This document shows, piece after piece, positions 18,972-28,091 of a DNA stretch of 64,000 bases. Under the pieces are notes generated by a model. It made no database searches, was not told where the DNA came from, and was given only the letters and a program-made list of their open reading frames with translations. A program made the translations under genes and the position numbers. Where the stretch lies: assembly GCA_958295875.1 (NCBI GenBank), contig OY282379.1, positions 1,054,001 through 1,118,000 on the forward strand, given 5' to 3'. The stretch comes from an uncultured Pseudomonadales bacterium (GTDB lineage: Bacteria > Pseudomonadota > Gammaproteobacteria > Pseudomonadales > Azotimanducaceae). Every line of letters starts with the position of its first letter. Within the stretch, counting starts at the first letter, position 1.

Positions 18972-19808
18972 ATGGCCTACGAGCAGATTCGCTACGACGT
19001 GGAAGACCACATCGCTACGCTCACCCTGCATCGCCCAGAGAAGCTGAACGCCTTCACGGCGCGCATGTGCAAGGAGATGATCGATGCCTTCGACCGCGCC
19101 GACGCGGACGACGCCGTGCGCGCCATCATCGTCACCGGCGCCGGACGCGGCTTCTGCGCGGGGGCAGACTTGGGCGGCGGCCGCGGCGTGTTCGAGCGCG
19201 ACGCGGGCAAGCGCGATGCCGGCGGCTTGCTCACCCTGCGCATCTTCGAGTGCAACAAACCCGTCATCGCAGCCATCAACGGCCCGGCCGTCGGCGTTGG
19301 GGCAACGATGACGCTGGCCATGGACATGCGAATCGCGGCAGAGAACGCCCGCTTCGGCTTCGTCTTCGCCCGCCGCGGCATCGTGCCGGAAGCGGCTTCG
19401 AGCTGGTTTCTGCCGCGCGTGGTCGGCATCGCCAAGGCATTGGAATGGAGCCTCTCCGGCCGCATCTTCGACGCCCAAGAGGCGCTCGGCGGCGGCCTCG
19501 TGCAGAGCCTGCACCCGAAGGAGGCGCTGCCCGCCGCGGCGCGGAGCTTGGCCGGCGACATCGCCAGCGAGTGCGCCGGGGTGTCCGTCGCGCTCACGCG
19601 CCACATGATGTGGCGGATGTTGGGGGCGGACCACCCGATGGAAGCGCACAAGCTGGACTCCCAGGCGCTGCACCACACCGGCCGCTTGGCCGACGCCAAC
19701 GAAGGCGTCGCCGCGTTCTTGGAGAAACGCCCGGCAGCGTTTAGCGGTAAAGTAAGCGCCGACATGCCGGACTTCTTCCCGTGGTGGGAAGCGCGGCGAT
19801 TCGAGTAA
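18972..19808 (+). CDS. Enoyl-CoA hydratase/isomerase (crotonase family)
   Basis: 278-residue crotonase-fold enzyme acting on acyl-CoA thioesters. The oxyanion-hole segments are LHRPEKLNAF and GRGFCAGADLGGG, followed by NGPAVGVGATMTLAMDMR; the acidic residue in GIVPEAASSWFLPR is in the active-site position. A good ribosome site (AAGGAG) precedes the ATG by 7 nt. A CDGSH protein follows 30 bp later with its own strong RBS, so the two probably share a transcript. Which CoA ester is used is not evident. Confidence 0.9.
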   Translation: MAYEQIRYDVEDHIATLTLHRPEKLNAFTARMCKEMIDAFDRADADDAVRAIIVTGAGRGFCAGADLGGGRGVFERDAGKRDAGGLLTLRIFECNKPVIAAINGPAVGVGATMTLAMDMRIAAENARFGFVFARRGIVPEAASSWFLPRVVGIAKALEWSLSGRIFDAQEALGGGLVQSLHPKEALPAAARSLAGDIASECAGVSVALTRHMMWRMLGADHPMEAHKLDSQALHHTGRLADANEGVAAFLEKRPAAFSGKVSADMPDFFPWWEARRFE

Positions 19809-19838
19809 GAGCAAGTAAGAGTAAGCAGGAGGCTTGTC

Positions 19839-20078
19839 ATGGCAGATCCGGTGATCGCGCAACCCGCGCCCTTTCCAGTGGACGTGGAAGCGGGCAAGAA
19901 ATACTTCTGGTGCGCTTGCGGCAAGAGCGCCAATCAACCCTTCTGCGATGGCTCGCATCGGGACACCGAGTTCGTGCCGCGGCAGTTCGAGGCCACCGCG
20001 AGCCGCACCATGTACTTTTGCGGCTGCAAGCGCAGCGCCAAGGCGCCGCTCTGCGACGGCACCCACAACTCACTCTAA
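19839..20078 (+). CDS. CDGSH iron-sulfur domain protein (tandem)
   Basis: 79-residue protein with two CDGSH-type [2Fe-2S] sites. Site one is CACGKSANQPFCDGSH and site two is CGCKRSAKAPLCDGTH, each with three Cys and one His ligand (C-x-C-x2-S-x3-P-x-C-D-G-S/T-H). It is cytosolic, lacking the membrane anchor of mitoNEET. Redox or cluster-transfer roles are proposed for the family. AGGAGG lies 6-11 nt before the ATG. Confidence 0.92.
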   Translation: MADPVIAQPAPFPVDVEAGKKYFWCACGKSANQPFCDGSHRDTEFVPRQFEATASRTMYFCGCKRSAKAPLCDGTHNSL

Positions 20079-20126
20079 GCACTGCAAATCGCTGCACGCA
20101 TCCGGACACCATGAAGGTTCCACGCC

Positions 20127-22934
20127 ATGCTGTTGAGCTCCATCAGGCGCAAGTTCAAGCGCAAGCCAAAACTGACAGACGCCGACCCCGCGCGCCGGTT
20201 GGCGGCTGTGCAGAACCTCGACGCCGCCGAGCACCAGCAGACGTTGGCGGCGCTCGCGCGCGAGGATGGCGATGCCAGTGTGCGCGCCGCCGCCTTGGAA
20301 CGTTTGACGCCGCCCCACTTGGGCGCGCTGCTGGAAGCCGCCGAAGCCGGGCAAGACCGTTCCGCGGCGCTTGACATCGCCGGGCGCCTTGCCGCCCTTG
20401 GCGACGACCACGCCTTTGCCAACCACCCGCTGATCGCCGTGGCGCGCTGCGCGCGGGCGCCGTCGGCGGCGGCCCTCGCCGCCATCGCAAACGCGGAACT
20501 CGCGGCGCTGGCCATCATGCAGGTGTCCGACGCAGAGGCCCGCGCCAAGCTGGCGGACGCGGTGTGGGATGAAGATCGTCTCGCGGCCTTGGAAGCGCAA
20601 ACGCGCAATCGGGACAAGACCACCCACCGCCTGGCGAAAGAGCGCCTCGCCGCCTTGAAGCGCCTGCAGCAGACGCGCGCCGAGCTCTTGGGGCGCGCCG
20701 AGTCCCTCGCTGACGCCGCGCAGCGCCTGCTGCCCACGGATGCCCAGCTTGCGGCGCGCCGCGATGCGCTCAGCCAAGAGTGGCAGAGCGTCTGGGGAGA
20801 CTTGGACGCCAACGCCGCCGGCTTGGCGCGCTACGGCCAAGCACCCGCAGCGGAAACCGCCCTGCGGCAGCGCTTCAGCTTGCCGGAGGACGCCCCGGCG
20901 GAAACGCCGCTGGCCGAGGCGCCGCCGGAGCGCGCGCAATCGTTCGACCAACTGCTCGCCGAACTCGAAGCGTTGGAGAAGGCATTGTTCGGCGAACTCG
21001 ATGCGTTGCAGGAAGCTGGCGGCTTTGCGCAGCGTCTAGCCGCCATCGAGGGGCAATGGCGCCAAGCCGTGGACGCAGCCGCCCCCGCGGCCGCCACCGG
21101 CGCCTCCTACCGGGTGCTGCGCGAGCGGCTGCGCGACATCTTGGATGCCTTGCAGCGCGCGTGCGACCGACATGCCGCCGCCACGGCCATTCTCGCCCTC
21201 GACACGACATGGACGCCGCCGAAGGAGGACGAGGATTTTGCAGCGCTGTGGCAATCGCAAGGCGCTGTCCGGCGCGCCGCCCGCGAGGCCGCTGCCATCG
21301 TCGAGGCAGTCGCCTGGCCAGCCGACGCCACCGCCCCCGGGTGGCTTAGCGAGTTGGCCGCCAAGGAGGCGGCGTTGCGCAGTGTGGACGAACGCTGCCA
21401 TGAGACATTCTTGGCCTTGCAGCAGGACATCGCAGAGTCCATGGCGAAGATGGAAGCCCATGTCGAGGCCGGCGAAGTGGCCGACGCCTCGCGCCTCAGA
21501 GACCAAGCCAATCAGCGCATCCGGCGGCTGCCGAAGTCCGCCCAGGCTGGCCCCTCCGCACGGCTTGCGAGCCGCTCCGGACCCTTGAAGGAACTGCATG
21601 CATGGCAGGCATTCGCCGAACGCGGGCGGCGCGAAGCGCTCTGCGACGAGATGGAAGCCCTCGCCGACAACCCGCTGCCGCCGGGGGCGCAGGCAGAGCG
21701 CATCAAGGCGCTGCGCAAGCGCGTCCAAGCAATAGGGCGCATCCGCTCCGGCACCGATCGGATGCTCATGGAACGCTTCGACGCTGCCGCGGAACGCGCC
21801 TTCGCACCCTGCCGCAAGCACTTTGAGGCGCTTGCCGAGACGCGGCGCTTCAACTTGGCGCAGCGCGAAACCATCTGCAGCGAGCTGGAGGCCTTCCTAG
21901 ACCAAAACGATTGGCAGAACGCAGACTACAGGGGCGTGGCCGAAATCCTGCGCGCCGCCCGCGAAGAGTGGCACACCTACCATCCGGTGGACCGGTCGCC
22001 CGGCAAGCAGGTGGAGGCGCGCTTCAAGGCGGTGACCGACCAACTCCACAAGCACCTGAAAACCGATTGGCAGCGCAACGTGGCCGCCAAGGAAGCCATC
22101 GTCGAAACCGCTCGGGCCGCGGTGGCGGAGGATCGCCCGGTGCCCGAACTCGTCGAGCTGATGAAGCGGCTGCAGCGCGAGTGGAAGGAGGTGGGGCCCA
22201 CGCCGCGGCAAAAGGATCAGAAACTCTGGAAGGCGTTCCGGGACATTTGCGACCATGTGTTCGGCGCCCGCGACACAGACCGCGTCGAACGCCGCTCCAA
22301 GGCGAGCAGCACCGTGGCCGAAGCGAACGCGCTGGTCGATGACGTGCTGAGCGCGGCCTCCGAGGATGCAACGGAAGTGCCAGACCGCGCCATGCTGCGC
22401 GACTTCGAAGCCCGCGCGCAGGCGTTGGAGGGGCTGCCGAGGGAAGTGGAGCGGCGCTTGCAGCGCGCCCTGTCGGATTTCGAGCGCGAAGTGGCGCTGG
22501 CCGCGGGCCGCCGCCGGGTGCAGGAGGAAGTCGCGCACATCGAGCGCATGGATGCGTTGGACGCAGCGCTCGCGGCGCTGGAGCGCGATGGCGGCGCTAC
22601 GGACGCTTGGCAAGCCGAAGCGGGAGACCTCAAGGCCGCGTTCGCGCCGCGCTTTGCCGGCACCGGCACTCACGCCGCGGACGCCGAGGCGCTCAAACGG
22701 CTCGCCGTCGAAGCGGAGATCGCCGCGGAGTTGGACTCTCCGGCAGAAGACCACGCATTGCGCCTGGCAGTGCGCATGGAGCGCTTGCAAGGTGGCCTTG
22801 GCAACCACGACCGCGAGCGCGCGGACAGCGGCGAGTTGCTCGAACGCTGGTGCGCAACCGCCGCCGAGCAGCGCGGCGCCGAAGCGGCCCGCGAGCGCTT
22901 CTTCGCCGCGCTGCGGCGCATCGTGCAACGTTGA
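20127..22934 (+). CDS. DUF349 domain protein, large helical
   Basis: 935-residue, almost entirely alpha-helical protein rich in Ala, Arg and Glu. The N-terminus is basic (IRRKFKRKPKLTD) and is followed by HEAT-like helices (RRLAAVQNLDAAEHQQTLA). The DUF349 repeats lie in the second half, with the W/F/Q pattern in LDQNDWQNADYRGVAEILRA, REEWHTYHPVDR, LQREWKEVGPTPRQKDQKLW and AFRDICDHVFGAR. Function of the family is unknown. No signal peptide is present. The next gene (TTG, 22970) starts 35 bp after the stop. Confidence 0.82.
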   Translation: MLLSSIRRKFKRKPKLTDADPARRLAAVQNLDAAEHQQTLAALAREDGDASVRAAALERLTPPHLGALLEAAEAGQDRSAALDIAGRLAALGDDHAFANHPLIAVARCARAPSAAALAAIANAELAALAIMQVSDAEARAKLADAVWDEDRLAALEAQTRNRDKTTHRLAKERLAALKRLQQTRAELLGRAESLADAAQRLLPTDAQLAARRDALSQEWQSVWGDLDANAAGLARYGQAPAAETALRQRFSLPEDAPAETPLAEAPPERAQSFDQLLAELEALEKALFGELDALQEAGGFAQRLAAIEGQWRQAVDAAAPAAATGASYRVLRERLRDILDALQRACDRHAAATAILALDTTWTPPKEDEDFAALWQSQGAVRRAAREAAAIVEAVAWPADATAPGWLSELAAKEAALRSVDERCHETFLALQQDIAESMAKMEAHVEAGEVADASRLRDQANQRIRRLPKSAQAGPSARLASRSGPLKELHAWQAFAERGRREALCDEMEALADNPLPPGAQAERIKALRKRVQAIGRIRSGTDRMLMERFDAAAERAFAPCRKHFEALAETRRFNLAQRETICSELEAFLDQNDWQNADYRGVAEILRAAREEWHTYHPVDRSPGKQVEARFKAVTDQLHKHLKTDWQRNVAAKEAIVETARAAVAEDRPVPELVELMKRLQREWKEVGPTPRQKDQKLWKAFRDICDHVFGARDTDRVERRSKASSTVAEANALVDDVLSAASEDATEVPDRAMLRDFEARAQALEGLPREVERRLQRALSDFEREVALAAGRRRVQEEVAHIERMDALDAALAALERDGGATDAWQAEAGDLKAAFAPRFAGTGTHAADAEALKRLAVEAEIAAELDSPAEDHALRLAVRMERLQGGLGNHDRERADSGELLERWCATAAEQRGAEAARERFFAALRRIVQR

Positions 22935-22969
22935 AGCGCTCAGGAAGGCCCAAACGAGGAGAACCGCCG

Positions 22970-23908
22970 TTGAGCACACCTGGCTACCTGCATGATTGCT
23001 TGGGTCTGTTCCCCAAAGTGACGCAGCATCGATACGGCAAGGTGCAACGCCCTGACGAGGTGGAACGCCGCGTGGCGGGCATGTTGAAGGACGGGCGGGA
23101 TTTGTGGGAGATCATCCGCGACATCCACGACAACGACGCATTCGACGCCAAGATGTTCGGCTTTCTTCCGGACCAGATCGAAGCGGAGCTCAAGAAAACG
23201 ACGTGGCACTCGCAGTGGAAGACACTTCCCGATGAGGAACTTGTCAGGCAGCTGCATTGTGTGTTTCGTCAGATCGAGCCAGTGTCCGTGGTGCTGCGCT
23301 TCATCTGCCCGGACCACTACGGCATCTTCAGTTCGCCCGTGGCCACCATCTTGGGCGTGAGGCCTCAGCGCACGGCGACCGCAGCCTACGAAGCCTACTT
23401 GGAGAGCCTATGCGAGGTCCGCCACGACCGAGGCTTCGACAGGACGGCGGACGTGGACATGGCCCTGTGGGCGTTGCAAGTGGGCGTGTTGGACGGCCTC
23501 CTTCCGGAGCAGCAATGCCGTGGCTTGAAAGAGAGCTACGAGCGCGACGTCCCGCTGCGCCAGATTGCGACGCGGAATCTCACGTCGCAGCTATTTTCCG
23601 AGAACACCAAGCTCAAGGTTGCCGAGTCTCTGCTGGGCCGGAAAGAAGAAATCACGCTGGCCGGGCAGATCGCCGGCATCGAGTTCGAGCAAGCGGTGGG
23701 CAAGCACGCCCGCTCGGCTGGGAGCGTTCGGCAAAAGAAAAAACTCAGCGGCCTCATCAACCGCATTGAACCTCCGGACATCCGCCCAGACTTGCGCCGG
23801 GCTCGCGACATCCGAAACAATGCAGTCCATCGGTCTGCCAAAGTGACGAAAGAAGACGTCGAGTTCCTAATCGAGATGGCAAGGGAGGTTGAGAGACGCG
23901 CTCGGTAG
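22970..23908 (+). CDS. HEPN-type protein, possible abortive-infection effector
   Basis: 312 residues from a TTG start at 22970 (MSTPGYLHDCLGLFPK), chosen because GAGGAGA lies 7-8 nt upstream and the frame upstream is antisense-like shadow of the DUF349 gene. The C-terminus reads RARDIRNNAVHRSAKVTKEDVEFLIEM: RNNAVH fits the RX4-6H ribonuclease motif of HEPN domains, and the layout resembles the Abi_C (abortive infection C-terminus) family. The N-terminal 200 residues are not recognised; a Trp/Phe-rich core (FICPDHYGIFSSP, VDMALWALQ) suggests a folded sensor domain. Codon use is less biased than in the neighbours. RNase or defence activity is inferred, not shown. Confidence 0.6.
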   Translation: MSTPGYLHDCLGLFPKVTQHRYGKVQRPDEVERRVAGMLKDGRDLWEIIRDIHDNDAFDAKMFGFLPDQIEAELKKTTWHSQWKTLPDEELVRQLHCVFRQIEPVSVVLRFICPDHYGIFSSPVATILGVRPQRTATAAYEAYLESLCEVRHDRGFDRTADVDMALWALQVGVLDGLLPEQQCRGLKESYERDVPLRQIATRNLTSQLFSENTKLKVAESLLGRKEEITLAGQIAGIEFEQAVGKHARSAGSVRQKKKLSGLINRIEPPDIRPDLRRARDIRNNAVHRSAKVTKEDVEFLIEMAREVERRAR

Positions 23909-24020
23909 TCCGCGCCAGTCGAGAGCACGCGCGCGCCCCAACAGGGCCGCTGAAGCCAAGGGACTAACGGGTTCGCGCAGCCGCCGCGGCGCACAAAGCG
24001 ACTACACAAACGTAACCCTC

Positions 24021-25397
24021 CTAACGCGGCAGGGTGAGCGTTGCCTTGGCGCCGCCCAAGTCGCTCTCCGCCAGCGTGAGGGCGCCGTCGTAGCTGTGCG
24101 CCAGTTCCACCACGATGGCGAGGCCGATGCCATGGCCGGCGTGGCGCGTGTCCGCCCGCGCACCGCGCGCCAGCACCCGTTCGCGGGCGGCGGCCGGAAT
24201 GCCGGGGCCGTCATCCTCCACCACAATCCGAGCCGCAGCGCCGGCGGCGACGGCGACGGTGACGCGCACCCGCGACGCCGAATACTTGTAGGCGTTCTCC
24301 AGCAGATTGCCAAGCATCTGCAGCAGGTCGCGCTCATCGCCACGCGCGCTCACCGGCGCCGGCGCCACGAGCTCCACGGCCACGCCCTTGGCCGCATAGG
24401 CCCGATCCAAGGTGCGCTGCAGCCGTTCGATGAGCGGTGCGACGGCTAGCGCCCGCTGCGGCACCACGGTGCGGGCGGCCACGGCGCGGGAGAGTTCGTG
24501 TGCCACCGTGGCGTCCATCAGTTCAAGCTGCTCGTCGAACAGCGCCCGCGCGCTCGGCTGCAACTCCTGCGCGGCGTTGCGGAGCACGGTGAGCGGCGTC
24601 TTCAGGCTGTGCGCCAAATCTCCCATCGCCTTGCGATGGCGCTCTTGGTTCTCGCGCTCGCCGACGACAAAACGGTTCAAGGTGTGCGCCAAGGCGTCTA
24701 GTTCGCGTGGGTAGTCCGTGCCGATGTCATCGCCGCGGCCAGCGCGCAGCGCCGCAATCCGCTCGGTCATGCGCCGCACCGGCGCCAGCCCCCAACGCAG
24801 CGCCACCAGTTGCGCCACGATGAGCAGCAGCGTGGCGCCCGCCAAGCCGATGGCCGCGTTGCGGCGAAACGCCGTGATCTCCGCGCCGAAGGGGCGCCGG
24901 TCCGCCAGCATCCAGAACGTCATTTCCGCTTCCTGCTCGGCTTCCCAGATGACGGTGTAGCCGAGTTGGTAGACATCCGGCTGTCCCGCGTCGGCGCTCG
25001 GCCGGTCCAGGAAGCGAAAGCTGCCCGGCAGCGGGCGCCGCGCCGGCGTCGGCAGCAGCGGGGTGACCTGCAGCGAAGGCGAGCGCCAAATGATGGCGCC
25101 ATCTGCCGCTTCAACATAGGCATACAGGCCAGACTCCGGCGCGGACAGGCGCGGGTCTCCCAAGCCTTGCGGGAAGTCCAGCCGGTCTCCCCGCACCTGC
25201 GCGGCGCCGAGCAAGCCGTAGATGGCACCGCGCATCTGCTCTTGGGCGCCGGCGAGCACGCTGCCGGCGAAGGATCGCTCCAACACCCAACCGGTGGCGG
25301 CGAGGAAGGAACCCAAGGCAATGGCCGAGGTGACCATGAGCCGCCCCTGCAGGCTGCCACCGCCGGGGCGCCGCCGCGCGGGAGCGCTGTCGTTCAA
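24021..25397 (-). CDS. Sensor histidine kinase, PhoQ-like
   Basis: 458-residue inner-membrane kinase. Two membrane segments (about residues 22-42 and 180-200) bracket a periplasmic sensor of about 135 residues, then HAMP and kinase. The H-box is DLAHSLKTPLTVLRN, the N-box NLLENAYKYS, then DDGPGIP and GHGIGLAI. The DLAHSLKTP form is characteristic of PhoQ relatives. The TTG at 25397 overlaps the regulator stop (TTGA); an ATG at 25337 would cut off residues conserved before the first membrane segment. Phosphorylates the regulator encoded upstream. The signal (divalent cations, peptides, pH) is not evident. Confidence 0.88.
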   Translation of the reverse strand: MNDSAPARRRPGGGSLQGRLMVTSAIALGSFLAATGWVLERSFAGSVLAGAQEQMRGAIYGLLGAAQVRGDRLDFPQGLGDPRLSAPESGLYAYVEAADGAIIWRSPSLQVTPLLPTPARRPLPGSFRFLDRPSADAGQPDVYQLGYTVIWEAEQEAEMTFWMLADRRPFGAEITAFRRNAAIGLAGATLLLIVAQLVALRWGLAPVRRMTERIAALRAGRGDDIGTDYPRELDALAHTLNRFVVGERENQERHRKAMGDLAHSLKTPLTVLRNAAQELQPSARALFDEQLELMDATVAHELSRAVAARTVVPQRALAVAPLIERLQRTLDRAYAAKGVAVELVAPAPVSARGDERDLLQMLGNLLENAYKYSASRVRVTVAVAAGAAARIVVEDDGPGIPAAARERVLARGARADTRHAGHGIGLAIVVELAHSYDGALTLAESDLGGAKATLTLPR

Positions 25398-26068
25398 GCG
25401 CCGGCGGCGAAGCGGTAGCCGCGGCCGCGCACCGTGAGGATGGGATTCAGGGCGCCATCCGGGTCCAGTTTCTTGCGCAGCCTGCCCACGAACACTTCGA
25501 TCACGTTGCTGTCGCGGTCGAAATCTTGCTCATAGAGGCGTTGCGTGAGTTCCGCCTTCGAGACGACCCGCGCGCCGTTGAGCATCAGACATTCCAGCAG
25601 GCGGTATTCAAAGCTCGTCAACTCAACGTCGCAGCCAGCGGCAGTGACGGCTTTCTTGGCCGTGTCCAAGGTGAAGCGGCCTTGGGTGATGACGGGCGAG
25701 GCGTGCCCGGCGGCGCGGCGCACCAAGGCGTTCACCCGCGCCAGGAGTTCCTCCATGTGGAACGGCTTGGTGAGATAGTCGTCTGCGCCGGTTTCAAGCC
25801 CCGTCACCTTGTCTTGCCAATCGGCCCTGGCGGTGAGGATGAGGATGGGGAAGGAACGTTCCTCGGCGCGCAGCCGGGCGATGAGGTCGATGCCGTTCAG
25901 CTTCGGCAAGCCAAGGTCGATGATCGCGGCGTCGTAATCGAACTCGCGCCCGAAGTAGAGCCCTTCCTCGCCGTCTCCGGCCAAATCCACCACGAAGCCG
26001 GCGTCACGCAGGCGCTTGTCGACCTGCGCGCGGAGCAGCATCTGGTCCTCCACGAGCAAGATGCGCAC
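25394..26068 (-). CDS. Response regulator, PhoP/OmpR family
   Basis: 224-residue OmpR-type regulator. The receiver has the acidic pair in LVEDQ, phospho-acceptor Asp in AIIDLGLPKLNG, Thr in ILTARAD and Lys in YLTKPFH. The winged-helix DNA-binding domain contains LTSFEYRLLECLM and VFVGRLRKKLDPDG ending in VRGRGYRF. Start is GTG (26068), one base after the PepSY gene stop. Co-transcribed with the kinase by a 4-bp overlap. Confidence 0.92.
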   Translation of the reverse strand: MRILLVEDQMLLRAQVDKRLRDAGFVVDLAGDGEEGLYFGREFDYDAAIIDLGLPKLNGIDLIARLRAEERSFPILILTARADWQDKVTGLETGADDYLTKPFHMEELLARVNALVRRAAGHASPVITQGRFTLDTAKKAVTAAGCDVELTSFEYRLLECLMLNGARVVSKAELTQRLYEQDFDRDSNVIEVFVGRLRKKLDPDGALNPILTVRGRGYRFAAGA

Positions 26069-26069
26069 A

Positions 26070-26357
26070 TCAATCTTCCGAGACTGCCCCGCGCCGATTC
26101 ACGAACACGTTCTTGATGCGCCCGCCCTCGGTGAGCACCCGGACATCGAAGCCCCGCTCGCCATCCCGACGGGCAGCGCCGGCGGAGAGGATGCGGCCAT
26201 CGAAGCGCCCACGCACGATGCGCACAGCGCGCTCTTTCGTCATCTGCGCGGCGGTCGGCGCGAAGTTGCTGGCGCCTTCTGGCGCGGCCGGCACCGCCGG
26301 CGCCGCCACGCAGCCTGCGCAGAGGCAGAGCAACGCCTTAAGCCGTGCCGCGGACAT
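26070..26357 (-). CDS. PepSY-domain periplasmic protein
   Basis: 95-residue exported protein: signal peptide ARLKALLCLCAGCVAAPAVPA, then one PepSY-type fold (RAVRIVRGRFDGRILSAGAARR..FDVRVLTEGGRIKNVFVNRRG). Genes of this sort often lead PhoP/PhoQ-type operons in gammaproteobacteria, and here it is the first gene, one base from the regulator start. A role in signal sensing or protease inhibition in the periplasm is inferred. I chose the ATG at 26357 because it gives a normal signal peptide; the upstream frame runs over a tandem repeat. Confidence 0.75.
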   Translation of the reverse strand: MSAARLKALLCLCAGCVAAPAVPAAPEGASNFAPTAAQMTKERAVRIVRGRFDGRILSAGAARRDGERGFDVRVLTEGGRIKNVFVNRRGAVSED

Positions 26358-26460
26358 GGCCGCATTGTACTGGCTGCCGACGCTGGCTGGCGCGCGCGCC
26401 GACGGCGGCGAGCGGACGCGGTAGCGCCAGGCAGAGGCAAATGCCCATTGGCGCGAATGC

Positions 26461-26502
26461 GTGGCCTGCTGCACCCGGGGGGTGGCCTGCTGCACCCGGG
26501 GG
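26461..26502. repeat. 21-bp perfect tandem duplication
   Basis: Two head-to-tail copies of a 21-bp GC-rich unit (26461-26481 and 26482-26502) lie in the gap between the PepSY operon and the glycine-zipper gene. GGCCTGCT in the unit can pair with AGCAGGCC at about 26507-26514, forming a stem downstream of the glycine-zipper gene, but no U-tract follows. The rest of 26358-26546 shows no gene. Confidence 0.7.
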
Positions 26503-26546
26503 AAGGAAGCAGGCCGGCTCACCGCGCCTTCGGCCGTCGGCGGCCA

Positions 26547-27071
26547 TCAGCCTAGCGGCGTCACCCGCACCCGCACGGGGATGCGGTCGCCCGGATGCTC
26601 GCGCAGCCGCGCCGAGTACGTCTCGCCGGCATAGCGGTACGTCACGTCGTAGCCGACCAGGCGCTCGCGGCTGGTCTCCTCCGCCACGACGTCGCACACC
26701 TCTTGTTCCCGATACACGGCGCGGTCGCCATCGCGGCGGCGCGACACGTCGTAGCCGACGCTGCCGCCCAAGGCAGCGCCGAGCACGGCGCCAACTTGTT
26801 TGTTGCGCTTCTTGTGGCCGAGCGCGTTGCCCACGGCGCCGCCAATGATGGCGCCCAAGATCGGCCCGGTGGCCGAGGCGCGACGCGAGCGCGCCGGCCG
26901 CCGCTCGATGCGGCAATGCTCAACCGGCGTGACGTGAACTTCGGTTCGATACACCGGGTGCGCGGCGAGGACGTCAGCGTAGTCCGTGGCGGCATCGGCG
27001 TTGGCGCCCAAAGCGGCGCCTAGGCCGACCAGCGCGGCGCATCCCATGAGGCGGTGGCGACGGCAGTTCAT
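26547..27071 (-). CDS. Glycine-zipper 2TM envelope protein
   Basis: 174-residue exported protein with a signal peptide (HRLMGCAALVGLGAALGANADA) and a central glycine zipper GPILGAIIGGAVGNALGHKK followed by GAVLGAALGGSVGYD, the pattern of the glycine-zipper 2TM family (SlyB / 17-kDa antigen-like). A beta-rich C-terminal region with DVVAEETSRERLVGYDVTYRY follows. It is probably an outer-membrane or periplasmic protein affecting envelope stability. The Cys in the signal region (MGC) is not in a good lipobox. ATG at 27071 has GGAGGA 6-11 nt upstream. Confidence 0.82.
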   Translation of the reverse strand: MNCRRHRLMGCAALVGLGAALGANADAATDYADVLAAHPVYRTEVHVTPVEHCRIERRPARSRRASATGPILGAIIGGAVGNALGHKKRNKQVGAVLGAALGGSVGYDVSRRRDGDRAVYREQEVCDVVAEETSRERLVGYDVTYRYAGETYSARLREHPGDRIPVRVRVTPLG

Positions 27072-27212
27072 GTTGGTTCCTCCAGCCATAGGGCGATGGC
27101 GACAGATTGGGGCGCCGAGGCTGAACGCGACATGAATGTGGCGGGCGTCTCACCCACGCCACCCGACACACCCGCGCTCCGCATTGGCGCACCCACGCAC
27201 GGCCCCGGCGCG

Positions 27213-28091
27213 TCAGTCGCCTGCCCGCTGCGAGACCTCCGCCACCCGATGCTGCCCATCGAGTTCCACCACCACATCGGCGCGCGTCGGCAGGTCCTCG
27301 CGCATCCACACCGTCAGGCGTTCGTAGTGCGCGACGAAACGCTCGATGGCTGCCGCGTCCAAGCGCTGCGCGGGCGGTCGATCGCGTTCAGCCAGCAGGC
27401 GCCAGCGGCGCACCGCGGCGATGTCCGGCACGCGCAGGTAGATGAGCTGGTCGAACGATGCAAAGAGGCCGGCATAGTCGCTGGCAAGGGCCGCGTTGAT
27501 GCGCCGCCGCCACACGCCGGATGCATCCTCGTTCGCTTCGAGCGCGTTGATCGGCGTGGCCAAACGCGCGGCCGGCTCGGGCCGCGCACCCACGCACCAC
27601 CCCTCGATGAGCGCCAAGTCCACCGGCGTCGCCACCGTGCGCGGGGTGGGCGAGCGGTCGTCCCGGCCCTTGTCGAACACCGGAATGGACGCTGTGCCCG
27701 GCTGAAAGAGGCGCGCCAAGGTGGCCTCGCACAACGCCACGTCATGGCTGTCGGGTGGGCCGCGCGTGACGCAGAGCGGATGCACGGTTTGCCCCAAGCC
27801 GATGCGCTCGGCGCGGGTGAGATAGAAATCGTCCAGCGACAACGCCACGGCCTTGATGCCGAAGTGTCCCGCAGCCGCGACGATGGCGCCGGCAAGGGTC
27901 GTCTTGCCGGCACCCTGGCCACCAGAAAGCGCCACGCGCTGGGGCACGCCCGCAGCAGCCCATGCCGCCGCCCATTGCGCCGCCAGCACCCGCCAGTCTT
28001 CCGGCAGCGCCACATCCAAGGCGGCGAAACAAGCGCGCGCCGGGGCGGAGAGGGTTTGCTGCAGCGCTGTCAAGGCAACGCCCTCAGCCAA
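27213..28091 (-). CDS. D-glycerate 3-kinase-like P-loop kinase
   Basis: 292-residue kinase of the plant/yeast GLYK (YGR205W) type, which phosphorylates D-glycerate to 3-phosphoglycerate. The P-loop is SGGQGAGKTTLA, then SLDDFYLTRAER and LIEGWCVGARPEP, with RRWRLLAERDRPP and a C-terminal acceptor-binding helix. The start is a TTG at 28091 that overlaps the end of the MATE gene by 8 bp; another TTG at 28073 is possible. A fragment of this 5' end was copied upstream by the MATE duplication (around 29607-29640). Confidence 0.8.
   Translation of the reverse strand: MAEGVALTALQQTLSAPARACFAALDVALPEDWRVLAAQWAAAWAAAGVPQRVALSGGQGAGKTTLAGAIVAAAGHFGIKAVALSLDDFYLTRAERIGLGQTVHPLCVTRGPPDSHDVALCEATLARLFQPGTASIPVFDKGRDDRSPTPRTVATPVDLALIEGWCVGARPEPAARLATPINALEANEDASGVWRRRINAALASDYAGLFASFDQLIYLRVPDIAAVRRWRLLAERDRPPAQRLDAAAIERFVAHYERLTVWMREDLPTRADVVVELDGQHRVAEVSQRAGD

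Noticed and set aside
26461..26502. Tandem repeat considered as an attachment site or terminator
   Set aside because: There is no mobile gene nearby and no U-tract; a simple slippage duplication explains it.
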